DNA of 64,000 bases. Source: Nitrospira sp. KM1 (lineage in GTDB: Bacteria > Nitrospirota > Nitrospiria > Nitrospirales > Nitrospiraceae). The notes beneath the pieces are model-generated. The model saw nothing but the letters and a program-made list of their open reading frames with translations. It was not told the DNA's origin and searched no databases. Numbering within the stretch: the stretch's first letter is position 1; each line of letters starts with the position of its first letter. Shown piece by piece: positions 7,725-17,091 of the stretch. The DNA is taken from positions 1,116,001 through 1,180,000 of the forward strand of contig NZ_AP022671.1 in assembly GCF_011405515.1 (NCBI RefSeq), read 5' to 3'. A program made the position numbers and the translations under genes.

Positions 7725-10700
7725 TTACAGCCAGTTCACCCGTTCGGCGGGGCGAATGTAGATGGGCTCTTCGACCTGGATGCGGGCCACTTCCTTGCCC
7801 GACTTGTTGAAGCCCAGCACGGTATCGTTGTACATCTCAAAGCGCTTCCCGTGGATCTGGGTTTCAAACACCTTCGGGCCCGGAATGACGTCGTAGCGGA
7901 AGATGATCTGCTGGCTGGCCCGCCAGAGTTGGAGGACGGCCAACAGCTCCCGGCTCGGCACCAGGTACTTCTCAATGGCATTGTCGACGCCCGGGCCGAA
8001 CATCTGCCGCGCATAGCCCCGGGGGGAATGCCGCGGCGGAATGTAGAAGCCGTTGGGCTCGGTGCCCCACTGCGGATACAAGGGCAGCGCCACCTGCTCC
8101 ACCCGAATGGTGTAGTACAGGGGATGCCACCGGTCCTCCGCCCACAGGCCGTCTTCGCCGATGCGCACCAGGCTCTGCATGCGGATCTTGCCCACGCACG
8201 CCGCCATACAGCGCGTCTCCATCGGCTCCCCGCCCGTCAGCGGATCCTTGCCCTCGATCCGCGGATAGCACGCAATGCACTTCTCCGACACCCGGGTCGT
8301 CCCCCGGTACATCGGCTTCTTAAACGGACACTGCTCCACGCACTTCTTGTACCCCCGGCAGCGGTTCTGGTCGATCAACACAATGCCGTCTTCCGGCCGC
8401 TTGTAGATCGCCTTGCGCGGACAGGCCGCCAGACACCCCGGGTATGTGCAGTGGTTGCAGATCCGCTGCAGGTAGAAGAAGAACGTCTCATGCTCCGGCA
8501 GGCTGCTGCCCGTGAGCCGCCACGGTTCATCGCGCGAGAACCCCGACTTATCGATGCCTTCCACCAAGGAGCGCATCGAGGTGGCGGTGTCCTCGTAGAT
8601 GTTCACGAAGCGCCATTCCTGGTCCGTCGGGATGTAGCCGATCGCCGCCTGGCCCACCTTGGCCCCCGCGTCGAAGATCGTCATCCCTTCGAACACCCCA
8701 TAGGGCGCATGGTGCTTGCGGCCCACCCGCACGTTCCACACCTGCCCCCCCGGGTTCACCTGCTCGATCAACTGCGTGATCTTCACGTCGTAGAACTGCG
8801 GATACCCCCCGTAGGGCTTCGTCTCCACGTTGTTCCACCACATGTACTCCTGCCCCTTCGAAAACAGCCACGTCGACTTGTCCGCCATCGAACAGGTCTG
8901 ACAGGCCAAACACCGATTGATGTTGAACACAAAGGCAAACTGCCACTTCGGATGCCGCTCCTCGTACGGGTACAGCATCTTCCGTCCCAGTTGCCACTTG
9001 AACTTCCAGGCAATCGCGTGCTTGCCCGGGAGTGAGTCGGTCTGGTGCATCGGCATCAGCCACGACCGGGTAAAGGACTGTTGGGCCCCATACCGGAAGT
9101 TGGATTGATAGCCGGTGTCCACCGCGATCGCCCGGCCGTCCGGCCGCGTCTCGTGGCCCTTCACCGACTTCGCCGTCGACACGTACGGAGCGTGTTTCGC
9201 CATCGTCACGTGATACGGATAGGCCGGGTTGTACTTCGCGCGAATCATCAAGCGCGCGACCTTGTAGAACGGATCCGAGGGCTTCCAGCCCCGATAGGGC
9301 CGGTCCACCGGGTTGCCGTCCACATAGACATAGTCGCCGTCGTTGATGCCGCGGTCTTTCGCCGCCTGCGGGTTGATGTGGATCTGGTGCTCGCCGACGC
9401 CCGGCGTCCGTTTGTCCATGCGGTACGGATCGCCGAAGTTCGACTCGTAAATCTGCACCCAATCGTTCACCGACCACTGGCTGTGCACCCGGTGCCGGGT
9501 CTTGGGCGTCACGCAGTAGAACTGGTACCCCTTCTCCCACAACGGGTTGGAGTGCCGCTTGATTTCCTGCCACGGCAGCTTGATGTTGCGCACCGTCTTA
9601 TCGTCGTGGTGCTGCGCCGTGATCGGAATCCCATAGTCGTCCGGCCGGATGTACGGGTTGCTCGTCATGATCGCGTTCGGCAGATACGGCGTCGCCTCCG
9701 GGCCTTCCCGGTGCGAGATGAAATTCTCGCCGTACTCGATCGCTTCCGGCTCCGTCCGGTAGGTCTCATACCGGCCGGTTCGTGTCCACATGGGTTTGGA
9801 TTCGTTCGTCTCCTCCCAGAACGGGTGACGCGGGTAGGTGCGGGTCATGACCATCCAGCCCTTCTCCGACTTCAAGAGCACGTCCGCGCTGTAACCGTAG
9901 AACGTGGATGAAGCATCTAAAAGACGCTGCACATAGACGTCCACCCGATTGTCATAGACGAACTTGAAGTAATCCCGCATCCGTTTGTCACCGGTCATCT
10001 CCGCCAACTTGGCGGCGACACCGGCGAACGTATCGAGGTCGTTGCGCGTGTCGTACAACGGCCGGATGCCGCCCTTCCACACCTGCACCCAAGGATTGGA
10101 GACCGTCACCGTCATTTCCGGATAGGTGAACTCCATCCAGGAATTGCACGCAAAGGCGATATCGTTGTGGTTGACGTCCGAGGTCATCTCGATGTCCTGC
10201 GTGATCAGGGTCTCGATGCTCGGATCTACGTTGCGCACCATGTCGTAGTGATGTTTCGCATTGTTGAGCACGTTCACGTTGGTGACCCAACGGAACTTAC
10301 TCGGAGTCGGCATATGCGTTTTGCCGGTGAAGACCTTGCGTCCGTACTTGGGGGTGTTCACGATCAGCGCGGTGTCGCCGTGGTTCCAGTAGCCGACTTC
10401 CTCGCCATAATAGTAGGACTTGGTCTTGATTTCTTTGCCGTGTGCATTCGGATCCAGCGAGATGTTGAACGGGTCCTCACCCGTGTGTACGGCGAGCCCG
10501 GCGCCCGACCAAGGCGTTGCCGCCCATGTTCCGGCTTTATAATTGCCGGCCCAGGTATGCTGACCGGTTCCGAATTTCCCAACGTTGCCTGTGGCGATCA
10601 GCACCATTGCGGCTCCCCGGGAATTGACGGTCATGTGGAAGTAGTGGTTCGTCCCTTCACCGTTATGAATCGCGGCGGGCTTGATCGTGCCGGAATCCCT

Positions 10701-12239
10701 TGCCCAGCGGACCAAGAGATCTTTCGGTGTCCGGCAAATCTGGTGGACCGTATCCAGGTCATAATCCTGAAAATGCACCGTGTACAGCTGCCAAATCGGC
10801 ATCACGTCGATCTCGCGGCCGTTCAATAGCTTGACTCGATGCGTGCCGGTGAGCGCGGCGTCAATGCCGCTGTGAGTGTAATGCCATCCAACCTGTTCGC
10901 GATGAAGCGGCACGGGCTGGTTTTTGTTGAGATCCCAGACCATCATGCCGCCCAACCGTTCGATCTGCTCCTGTTTCAACGACTGAATGCGGCCTGAATA
11001 GCTCTTGGAAAAATCTGGGAATTTGTAATCGCGAATCACATCACGAGGGTCCAAGTGCTGGAGGGTATCCGTACGCACGAGGACCGGTGCATCGGAATAG
11101 CCTTTCAAGAAATCGACATCATGAAGATTTTCATCGACGATGATCTTGAGCGCACCCAGGAAAATCGCGCCGTCCGACTGCGGCCGGAGTGGCATCCAAT
11201 AATCGGCACGATACGCGGTGGGGTTGTACTCCGGGGTGATCACGACGATACGGCCACCCCGCTCGATCGACTCGAGTTTCCAATGCGCTTCGGGCATCTT
11301 GTTCTCGACGAAGTTCTTTCCCCAGCTCGTGTTGAGCTTGGAGAACCGCATATCGGAAAGATCGATGTCAGACGCCTGTGCGCCACACCACCAAGGATTT
11401 GATGGGTTCTGGTCGCCATGCCAGGTATAGTTCGACCAATACCGGCCACCCTGGGCTTGATCCGAGGTGACCTTCCGAATCCATGTATCCAACAATGCAT
11501 TGACACCACCGTTCATTCTCGTATTGCCCATTTTCCCGATGATTCCCAACACGGGCATCCCGGCCCGGTGTTTGAAGCAGCGCGTACCGGCGCCCTTCAT
11601 CATCTCGATCATTTCCGGCGCATAGCCCTGTTCGCGCAACCGCCGCGCGCCCGCCTCACCGCTATATCGCGTCGCCACGATGATCATGGCCTTTGCGGCG
11701 TAGGTGAATGCCGTATCCCAGGATACGCGCATCATGTCGTCGAGAAAGCGGCTGTCGAATTTGTATTTGCGCTTCACATCCGGCGTCAGCTCAGGTGAGC
11801 CGGCATCCATCCATTCCTTCCACCCTTTCCGCATCAATGGCCCCTTCAAGCGATACGGGCCGTAGACGCGGCGATGGAAGGTGAAGCCCTTCAGACACAT
11901 CCGCGGGTTATGGGCGAACGTTCCGCGATTGCCGTACAGGTCTTCATACGTTTGGTGATCGTAGTTCTGCTCCACCCGCATGACGACGCCGTTCCGGACG
12001 AAGGCACGGATGCGGCAGGCGTGGGTGTCATTCGGTGAGCAAACCCAGGTAAATGAAGAATCATAGCGATATTGATCGTGATACACCCGCTCCCATGAGC
12101 GATCCGGATAATCACCGAGTGGATTGCCTACCTCGATGACCGGTTGCAGCGCCGTCAGCGCCAACACCTTGTCTGCAAGCGCGACTGCCGCGATCGTCCC
12201 AGTCGTCACTTTCAAGAACTGTCTACGCGATAACACCAT
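7725..12239 (-). CDS. nxrAB (fused): Nitrite oxidoreductase, alpha and beta subunits fused in one frame
   Basis: NXR oxidises nitrite to nitrate in the periplasm and feeds electrons to the respiratory chain. Residues 1-1082 of this 1504-aa frame are the molybdopterin alpha subunit: a twin-arginine signal (SRRQFLK, 4-10), an N-terminal Fe-S motif with C67, C75 and C115, and a C-terminal molybdopterin-binding fold (GVGEHQIHINPQAAKDRG). Residues 1083-1504 are the four-cluster beta subunit (CLACQTCSMADKSTW; CNHCTYPGCLAACP; RCRGYKKCVEQCP; KCIACYPRIEG). From memory, Nitrospira NxrA is about 1147 aa and NxrB about 429 aa, so about 65 alpha and seven beta residues are missing at the junction (8994-9008). 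The ATG at 12239 follows GGGAGGGA and a sigma-54 promoter. Fusion versus assembly error cannot be settled here. Confidence 0.93.
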   Translation of the reverse strand: MVLSRRQFLKVTTGTIAAVALADKVLALTALQPVIEVGNPLGDYPDRSWERVYHDQYRYDSSFTWVCSPNDTHACRIRAFVRNGVVMRVEQNYDHQTYEDLYGNRGTFAHNPRMCLKGFTFHRRVYGPYRLKGPLMRKGWKEWMDAGSPELTPDVKRKYKFDSRFLDDMMRVSWDTAFTYAAKAMIIVATRYSGEAGARRLREQGYAPEMIEMMKGAGTRCFKHRAGMPVLGIIGKMGNTRMNGGVNALLDTWIRKVTSDQAQGGRYWSNYTWHGDQNPSNPWWCGAQASDIDLSDMRFSKLNTSWGKNFVENKMPEAHWKLESIERGGRIVVITPEYNPTAYRADYWMPLRPQSDGAIFLGALKIIVDENLHDVDFLKGYSDAPVLVRTDTLQHLDPRDVIRDYKFPDFSKSYSGRIQSLKQEQIERLGGMMVWDLNKNQPVPLHREQVGWHYTHSGIDAALTGTHRVKLLNGREIDVMPIWQLYTVHFQDYDLDTVHQICRTPKDLLVRWARDSGTIKPAAIHNGEGTNHYFHMTVNSRGAAMVLIATGNVGKFGTGQHTWAGNYKAGTWAATPWSGAGLAVHTGEDPFNISLDPNAHGKEIKTKSYYYGEEVGYWNHGDTALIVNTPKYGRKVFTGKTHMPTPSKFRWVTNVNVLNNAKHHYDMVRNVDPSIETLITQDIEMTSDVNHNDIAFACNSWMEFTYPEMTVTVSNPWVQVWKGGIRPLYDTRNDLDTFAGVAAKLAEMTGDKRMRDYFKFVYDNRVDVYVQRLLDASSTFYGYSADVLLKSEKGWMVMTRTYPRHPFWEETNESKPMWTRTGRYETYRTEPEAIEYGENFISHREGPEATPYLPNAIMTSNPYIRPDDYGIPITAQHHDDKTVRNIKLPWQEIKRHSNPLWEKGYQFYCVTPKTRHRVHSQWSVNDWVQIYESNFGDPYRMDKRTPGVGEHQIHINPQAAKDRGINDGDYVYVDGNPVDRPYRGWKPSDPFYKVARLMIRAKYNPAYPYHVTMAKHAPYVSTAKSVKGHETRPDGRAIAVDTGYQSNFRYGAQQSFTRSWLMPMHQTDSLPGKHAIAWKFKWQLGRKMLYPYEERHPKWQFAFVFNINRCLACQTCSMADKSTWLFSKGQEYMWWNNVETKPYGGYPQFYDVKITQLIEQVNPGGQVWNVRVGRKHHAPYGVFEGMTIFDAGAKVGQAAIGYIPTDQEWRFVNIYEDTATSMRSLVEGIDKSGFSRDEPWRLTGSSLPEHETFFFYLQRICNHCTYPGCLAACPRKAIYKRPEDGIVLIDQNRCRGYKKCVEQCPFKKPMYRGTTRVSEKCIACYPRIEGKDPLTGGEPMETRCMAACVGKIRMQSLVRIGEDGLWAEDRWHPLYYTIRVEQVALPLYPQWGTEPNGFYIPPRHSPRGYARQMFGPGVDNAIEKYLVPSRELLAVLQLWRASQQIIFRYDVIPGPKVFETQIHGKRFEMYNDTVLGFNKSGKEVARIQVEEPIYIRPAERVNWL
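8991..9008 (-). other. Junction between NxrA-like and NxrB-like sequence
   Basis: The alpha-like text ends at IAWKFKW and the beta-like text starts at QLGRKMLYPYEERHP with no stop, spacer or new start. Free NxrB, as I remember it, begins MPEVYNWQLGRKM, so the breakpoint falls on a shared tryptophan codon. Such microhomology would fit a short deletion of roughly 0.3 kb. Confidence 0.75.
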
Positions 12240-12364
12240 TGTCCTGTCCCTCCCTGCTAAAGTTCTGGCATACAGTTCCTCAACTCGAAGCCATTCACCT
12301 CCCTTCATCCTGGTTTTGGATGCTTCAGGCGGCCCACCCCCTGTTCATCTGGAGGGTGACTCTC

Positions 12365-12380
12365 AGCAAGGAGATTGCCA
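12365..12380 (-). promoter_or_regulatory. Sigma-54 promoter of nxr
   Basis: Read on the minus strand, TGGCAATCTCCTTGCT matches the -24/-12 consensus TGGCACG-N4-TTGCW closely: GG at 12378-12379, ten bases, GC at 12366-12367. It lies about 126 bp before the nxr start, giving a leader of about 115 nt. The upstream NtrC-type gene would supply the activator. Confidence 0.8.
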
Positions 12381-12501
12381 GGGATAATGATGGAATGATC
12401 GGAACGATGAAATTCAGCGCAACAGCTTGATATGCAATGTTAAATTGCACTGTTGGTAAAATTCATGCAGTAGGAATGGATTATTTCGAAGCTACGAAAA
12501 G

Positions 12502-12517
12502 GAATATGCAGATATGC
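12502..12517. promoter_or_regulatory. Candidate enhancer dyad 1 upstream of nxr
   Basis: GAATAT-GCAG-ATATGC is a near-perfect 6+6 dyad with a 4-bp spacer, centred about 131 bp upstream of the -24 element. It repeats almost exactly 78 bp further upstream. Confidence 0.6.
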
Positions 12518-12579
12518 GGAAGCAGAGTCGGAGATGGGGAAATTGGATACTCTTCAAATCCTTTCAATGATTTTTGTCA

Positions 12580-12595
12580 GCATATGCGAATATGC
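12580..12595. promoter_or_regulatory. Candidate enhancer dyad 2 upstream of nxr
   Basis: GCATAT-GCGA-ATATGC is a perfect 6+6 dyad with the same 4-bp spacer as the first site. The two centres are 78 bp apart, about seven helical turns, as expected for paired NtrC-type sites. Confidence 0.62.
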
Positions 12596-12690
12596 GCGGC
12601 GGGCTATGTCTGCGGAATAGGCCGATTTAGTAGTGGACAGCGTCGTTGTCGAAGAGAGCAGCGAGTAAATGAGTGTGATGTGGCAGAAAC

Positions 12691-14151
12691 TTAATCTGCT
12701 TCATCACCCTCGTGGCCCAGGAACCGTTTCATGAGAGTGGAGAAATGCTGGCGCGGAATGCCGCTACTCTCCGCTGCCTTGGTAATGACACCCCCGTGTT
12801 GGGAGAGTTTTGCCTGAAGATACGACTTGGTAAATTCATCGATCGCGAGTTCTTTGGCCTTCATGTACGGAAGAGAGACGAGCGCAGTCCCGTCGATCAT
12901 GACTGGATGCGCCGGCAACAGCGTTCGAATGCTCTTCCCCGTGATCACGTCTCCGGTCGCATAGATAACCGCCCGCTCCACCACGTTCCGAAGTTCGCGG
13001 CCGTTCCCCGGCCAGGAGTATCCCGACAGAGCCTCCACGGCAGACTCGTCAAAATAACAATTCATCCTTCCCAACTTGGCTCTCAGCGTGCTCAGGAGCT
13101 TGCGGGCGATGATTGGAATGTCTTCCGGCCGCTCTCTCAACGGTGGGACGGCAATGGAAATCACGGCCAGCCGGTAGTACAGATCCTTCCGAAATGACCC
13201 TTCCCGCACCCGCTCCTCGAGATTGCGGTTCGTCGCCGCGATAAAACGCGTGTCGATTCGGCGAACCCGGGTTCCTCCGACCGGACGGACTTCATTGTCC
13301 TCTAGCACGCGTAACAGCTTGGATTGGAGAATCAGGGGCAATTCACCGATCTCATCGAAAAATACGGTGCCGTCCTTCGCCAATTCGATCAGCCCCGGTT
13401 TGTCAGCAATGGCTCCGGTGAAGGCGCCACGGGTATGGCCGAAGAGTTCACTCTCCATGATGCCTTCTGGAACGGTCGTACAATCGATGACCTGAAACGG
13501 CTTCTCCTGTTGGAGACTCTGCTGGTGGATAGCCCTGGCAATCAGTCCTTTCCCTGTTCCCGTTTCACCTGTGATCAAAACCGTGGATTGGCTTTGTCCG
13601 GCGATCTCGATACTCCGCTGGACCTGATTGAATGATCGGCTGATTCCTACGAAACTCTTGACGACCGTGTTCCGGCGACCATGTTCTTCATAGATTTCTT
13701 GTCGGCGGAGGATCTCCGAAATCCGAATTGCCCGATGGAGCCTTATGCCAAGATCTTCGGCATTCACCGGCTTCAGCACATAGTCGAACGCCCCTCGACG
13801 CATCGCTTCGACGGCCTGCGAGACGGTGTTCATTCTCGAAACGACCAATACCGGAAGGTTGGGATCGATCTGTTGAAGTCGACTCACCAGATCCAAACCG
13901 TTCATGCCCGGCAGCATCATATCCGTCAGCACAAGATCGACGGACCGCTCCTGAAGCAGGTGTAACGCCCCTTCGGCGTTCGCGCGGACTTCCATTTCAA
14001 ATTCGCCGCCCAGTGGCTGCAGGTCGGCCTCTTCCAACGCATGCAGCATCAATTCGATGTCCGTGGGATTGTCCTCGACGACCAGGATCGTAAAGGGAAC
14101 CTTCGCGCGTTTCTTCGAGGCTGCAATGTCGAGGACGTCGTGATGTGTCAT
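12691..14151 (-). CDS. NtrC-family sigma-54-dependent response regulator
   Basis: A 486-aa activator with three expected parts. The receiver domain (about 20-140) has the phospho-acceptor D77 in VLTDMMLPG. The AAA+ domain (about 165-400) has Walker A GETGTGKG, the sigma-54 contact motif GAFTGA and an arginine-finger region. A Fis-like helix-turn-helix closes the protein (about 440-480, GGVITKAAESSGIPRQHFSTLMKRF). The ATG at 14151 begins 9 nt after the kinase stop, so translation is probably coupled. It lies just upstream of nxr, whose promoter is sigma-54 type, so nxr is its obvious target (inference). Confidence 0.93.
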   Translation of the reverse strand: MTHHDVLDIAASKKRAKVPFTILVVEDNPTDIELMLHALEEADLQPLGGEFEMEVRANAEGALHLLQERSVDLVLTDMMLPGMNGLDLVSRLQQIDPNLPVLVVSRMNTVSQAVEAMRRGAFDYVLKPVNAEDLGIRLHRAIRISEILRRQEIYEEHGRRNTVVKSFVGISRSFNQVQRSIEIAGQSQSTVLITGETGTGKGLIARAIHQQSLQQEKPFQVIDCTTVPEGIMESELFGHTRGAFTGAIADKPGLIELAKDGTVFFDEIGELPLILQSKLLRVLEDNEVRPVGGTRVRRIDTRFIAATNRNLEERVREGSFRKDLYYRLAVISIAVPPLRERPEDIPIIARKLLSTLRAKLGRMNCYFDESAVEALSGYSWPGNGRELRNVVERAVIYATGDVITGKSIRTLLPAHPVMIDGTALVSLPYMKAKELAIDEFTKSYLQAKLSQHGGVITKAAESSGIPRQHFSTLMKRFLGHEGDEAD

Positions 14152-14160
14152 CAACGCATC

Positions 14161-16257
14161 TTAACAGAAGCCTTTGATCGAGCCGTCTACGATCTCCGCG
14201 GGATTTTCCCTGGAGGAACCGAAGCCGGCCGCTCCTGCATTATCTTTCAGACAAGGAACCGTAAATCGGACCGCACACCCGTCAAACGTTGCCGCCTCAA
14301 TCCAGACGCGGCCGCCGTACAGCTCGACAATTCGTTGCACGATCGCCAGCCCAATTCCGCTGCCTGGGGCATTCCCTGGCGCCAATCTGATGAACGGCTT
14401 GAACACGTCGCTTCTGCGAGATTCGGGGATGCCGATGCCGCGGTCTCGAACGGTAAAACACGCCATATTCTGGTCTATGCGAGCGGAGATATCGATGACC
14501 GGACGCTCTTCCGGACGTGAATATTTCAATGCATTCGATAGAAGGTTGTCGAACACCTGCCGGAGGTAGGCGCCATGGCAAGCCACCAGGGGTAATCCCC
14601 TGCCGACCTCGACATTGGCGTGCAGCCGTTCGATTTCTCCGGCATGGGCTTTGAGCACCTCTTCGATCACGAGCGCAGGATCCACAGCGGTGACGGGCCC
14701 CTGCCCCGAGCCTACCCGTGCAACAGCCAGGATTCCCTCGACACGTTGGACAATGTCGCTGCCGTTTTCCTGAATCAATCTCAACCACTTGGCCGTACGT
14801 TCATCGATGTGTCCGGTAAATTTTTGCGCGAGCAGCCGGGCCAGTTCTTCCATTCTCGCACCGGGACCTTTGAGATCGTGCGCCAGCGTTTCCGCAAGGC
14901 TTTCAAGATGTCGTAACCGCGCCAGCAATCCTCGCTGCTTTTCCTGAACCGCATCGTACAGCCGAGCATTCGCAATAGCCAGCGCGGCTTGCTGCGCAAG
15001 GCCTTTCGCCAGACGGATGTTCCAGTTGCCCGTCGGTTCATCCCTTCCATTGATGAGCGAGAGCACCCCGAACGGAACACCTTGCGCCATCAGCGGAATG
15101 GCCAGCATGGAATCCCCGATGAGATTCCGCCTGACCACGTGAGGACGCCGGTCGGCGCGAAATTGATCGCCGGTCGCCACGTCACCGCTTTCAAATGCCA
15201 GGACACATACCGGCAACTCCTCCCAGAGCATCACCGACTTTTTCAAACGGTCATTCCACTCTCCAGAAGCCGCTTCGACGACCCAGCATCCCATTCGCTC
15301 GTCCCGGATCAGCACCAGGCAAGAACTCGTGCCGATCAGCTCGACCGCACGATCCAGAATCCGCCGCAAGACGCCGTCCAGTCCGTCGGGTCCAATGGTA
15401 TTGATGTCCTGCCCGATTGTGATCAGCACTTCCAGTTCGTCCACGTGGGTATGGATTCGTCTGGCCATTTCGAGGTACGCATGGGCAAGCTGCCCAAGCT
15501 CGTCCTGCGATGCACGCAATGGAGTAAACAAATCGTCGATCTCGGAGAGAGGAATGTGGTTCCCCATCCTGCCGGTTGCGGCCCTGAGTCGCGAAATCGG
15601 ATCGGTCAGGGAGCGCGCTAACATCCTTGAGCTGATCCAACCCAGCATCACAACGCCCCCTAACGCGATCCAGAGACCGACGAATGTGCGCTGGGACAAT
15701 ATCTCCGTATCGATGTTGAGCGCGATTCGTTGGCCGTCCAGCCTGTCCTCGATCAATCCGAGGTCCTCGCGGAGCCGGTCGGACAATCTCATTCCCTCTC
15801 CCGACCGCACATAGGTTAGGGCCTGGTCGGACCTTCCGCTCTGAATCTGGGCAATCAATTCGTGTTTGGACCGGAGAAACGCCTTGAGCTGCTGCTCGAT
15901 CCGCAGTATATCGATGGATGAATCCGCCGCCCCGTTCAATCGAAGTCTGGCTTCGGACAGGGCTTTATCAATTTTAGATTCCGCCTCGTGCAGCGGCGTC
16001 AAAAATGTCGCATCCTGCGTGATCATGTACCCCCGGAAGCCGCCCTCAATATCGGCGGTCAACCGCCGCAGGTGGTGTACGTGCGCATGGTCAAGGATGA
16101 TTTCCTGGCGCTGTTGTTGAAGGGATAAGAGTTGATTGACTACGTAGAGATGGATCGTCAATCCAATGAAAAGCGGCACGCAGAGTAGAAGGAGCACCGT
16201 CCAGACCTTGTGTTGGATCCGGAGCCCATCCCACCACTGTGCAATGCTTAGAGGCAT
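14161..16257 (-). CDS. Membrane sensor histidine kinase with CHASE3, HAMP and GAF domains
   Basis: A 698-aa kinase expected to phosphorylate the NtrC-type regulator encoded immediately downstream. It has membrane helices at about 19-37 and 190-212 flanking a helical periplasmic CHASE3-type domain (GGFRGYMITQDATFL), then HAMP, a GAF domain at about 280-430 and an H-box with H460 (TLAHDLKGPG). The ATPase domain has an N-box (NLLSNALKYS), G1 (DRGIGIP) and G2 (GSGIGLAIV). The start at 16257 follows AGGAG. The signal is unknown; nitrite or redox state would suit the context. An IS remnant abuts its promoter region. Confidence 0.93.
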   Translation of the reverse strand: MPLSIAQWWDGLRIQHKVWTVLLLLCVPLFIGLTIHLYVVNQLLSLQQQRQEIILDHAHVHHLRRLTADIEGGFRGYMITQDATFLTPLHEAESKIDKALSEARLRLNGAADSSIDILRIEQQLKAFLRSKHELIAQIQSGRSDQALTYVRSGEGMRLSDRLREDLGLIEDRLDGQRIALNIDTEILSQRTFVGLWIALGGVVMLGWISSRMLARSLTDPISRLRAATGRMGNHIPLSEIDDLFTPLRASQDELGQLAHAYLEMARRIHTHVDELEVLITIGQDINTIGPDGLDGVLRRILDRAVELIGTSSCLVLIRDERMGCWVVEAASGEWNDRLKKSVMLWEELPVCVLAFESGDVATGDQFRADRRPHVVRRNLIGDSMLAIPLMAQGVPFGVLSLINGRDEPTGNWNIRLAKGLAQQAALAIANARLYDAVQEKQRGLLARLRHLESLAETLAHDLKGPGARMEELARLLAQKFTGHIDERTAKWLRLIQENGSDIVQRVEGILAVARVGSGQGPVTAVDPALVIEEVLKAHAGEIERLHANVEVGRGLPLVACHGAYLRQVFDNLLSNALKYSRPEERPVIDISARIDQNMACFTVRDRGIGIPESRRSDVFKPFIRLAPGNAPGSGIGLAIVQRIVELYGGRVWIEAATFDGCAVRFTVPCLKDNAGAAGFGSSRENPAEIVDGSIKGFC

Positions 16258-16419
16258 ACGACTCCTGCTAATCTTAAGACAGCGTAGTTAGTAGCATTAA
16301 GGAGCGTATCAAGAATGTCAACTACCCGGCCATCGCCGCATTTCCAGCCTGACGTCCTCCCAGAAAACTGGACCAGCGAAAGCTGGAGTGATGAGCTAGT
16401 CTTCCAGCGGAAGGAGAGC

Positions 16420-16977
16420 ATGAAAAAGAGCAAGTTTTCGGAGGAGCCGATCACCAAGCAGAGTGATGAACGGTGGACGATGGACGTGACGCCTAGTCTC
16501 TGCGGACAAGATGGCTGGGCACATTTGGCCGCCGTGATCGACTGTCATGATCGGAAAGTGATCGGCTATGAGTTCGCACTGCGGAGTCGGGCTCAGGAGG
16601 CTGAACGGGCGCTTGAAGCGGCCTGCTTGACTTGGCACGGTTCGGTACCTTGCGGCCGGGGAGCCCCGGTCTTACGAAAGCGGCAACGGCCTGATCACTC
16701 AGAGTCGCCGCTTCCGGCAGCGTGTCGAGACTCCCGGTTGCAGCAGGAATTCATCACTCCATGAGGGCACTATATGCCGGTGCAGAAAGGGATCATCGAA
16801 CGGTTCTATCGGAGTCTGAAGGAGGAGCCTCTGCACCGCACGTTCCAAACGTTTGAGGAGGCACGGCGAGTCATTCGGGATTGGGTGCAGTGGTACAACC
16901 ACGAGCGGCCGCATCAGACGCTCGGCTATCGGAGCTCTATCCAAGTTCGGGCCCAACAATTAACCGAAGTGGCGTGA
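16420..16977 (+). pseudogene. Degenerate IS3-family transposase remnant
   Basis: The remnant begins MKKSKFSEE, the usual start of an IS3-type OrfA. After only a dozen residues it jumps to the integrase core of OrfB (WTMDVTPSLCGQDGWAHLAAV), so the middle of the element is deleted. The core then shifts frame more than once between about 16640 and 16770; QAC-RDSRLQQEFITP and the C-terminal part (KGIIERFYRSLKEEPLHRTF, WYNHERPHQTLGYRSS) lie in different frames. No intact terminal inverted repeats were found. It cannot encode a working transposase. Confidence 0.85.
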
Positions 16978-17091
16978 TTTCAGGGAGCACTACACGACCT
17001 TTCGAAGCCTTTCGTCGAATCTCCACCGATTCTCTGTGCTTCTATTTAAGACACTTGGTGGCAGGCAGGCACATCTACTATAGTTAGGGAC

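Noticed and set aside
7719-9573. Long frames of 340-440 codons on both strands inside nxr
   Set aside because: They follow from the high GC3 of nxr. The NXR frame has full family motifs and the others have none.
12635-12651. GGACA-N7-TGTCG upstream of nxr
   Set aside because: The spacer is 7 rather than 3 bp, so it is not the dyad found at the stress genes.
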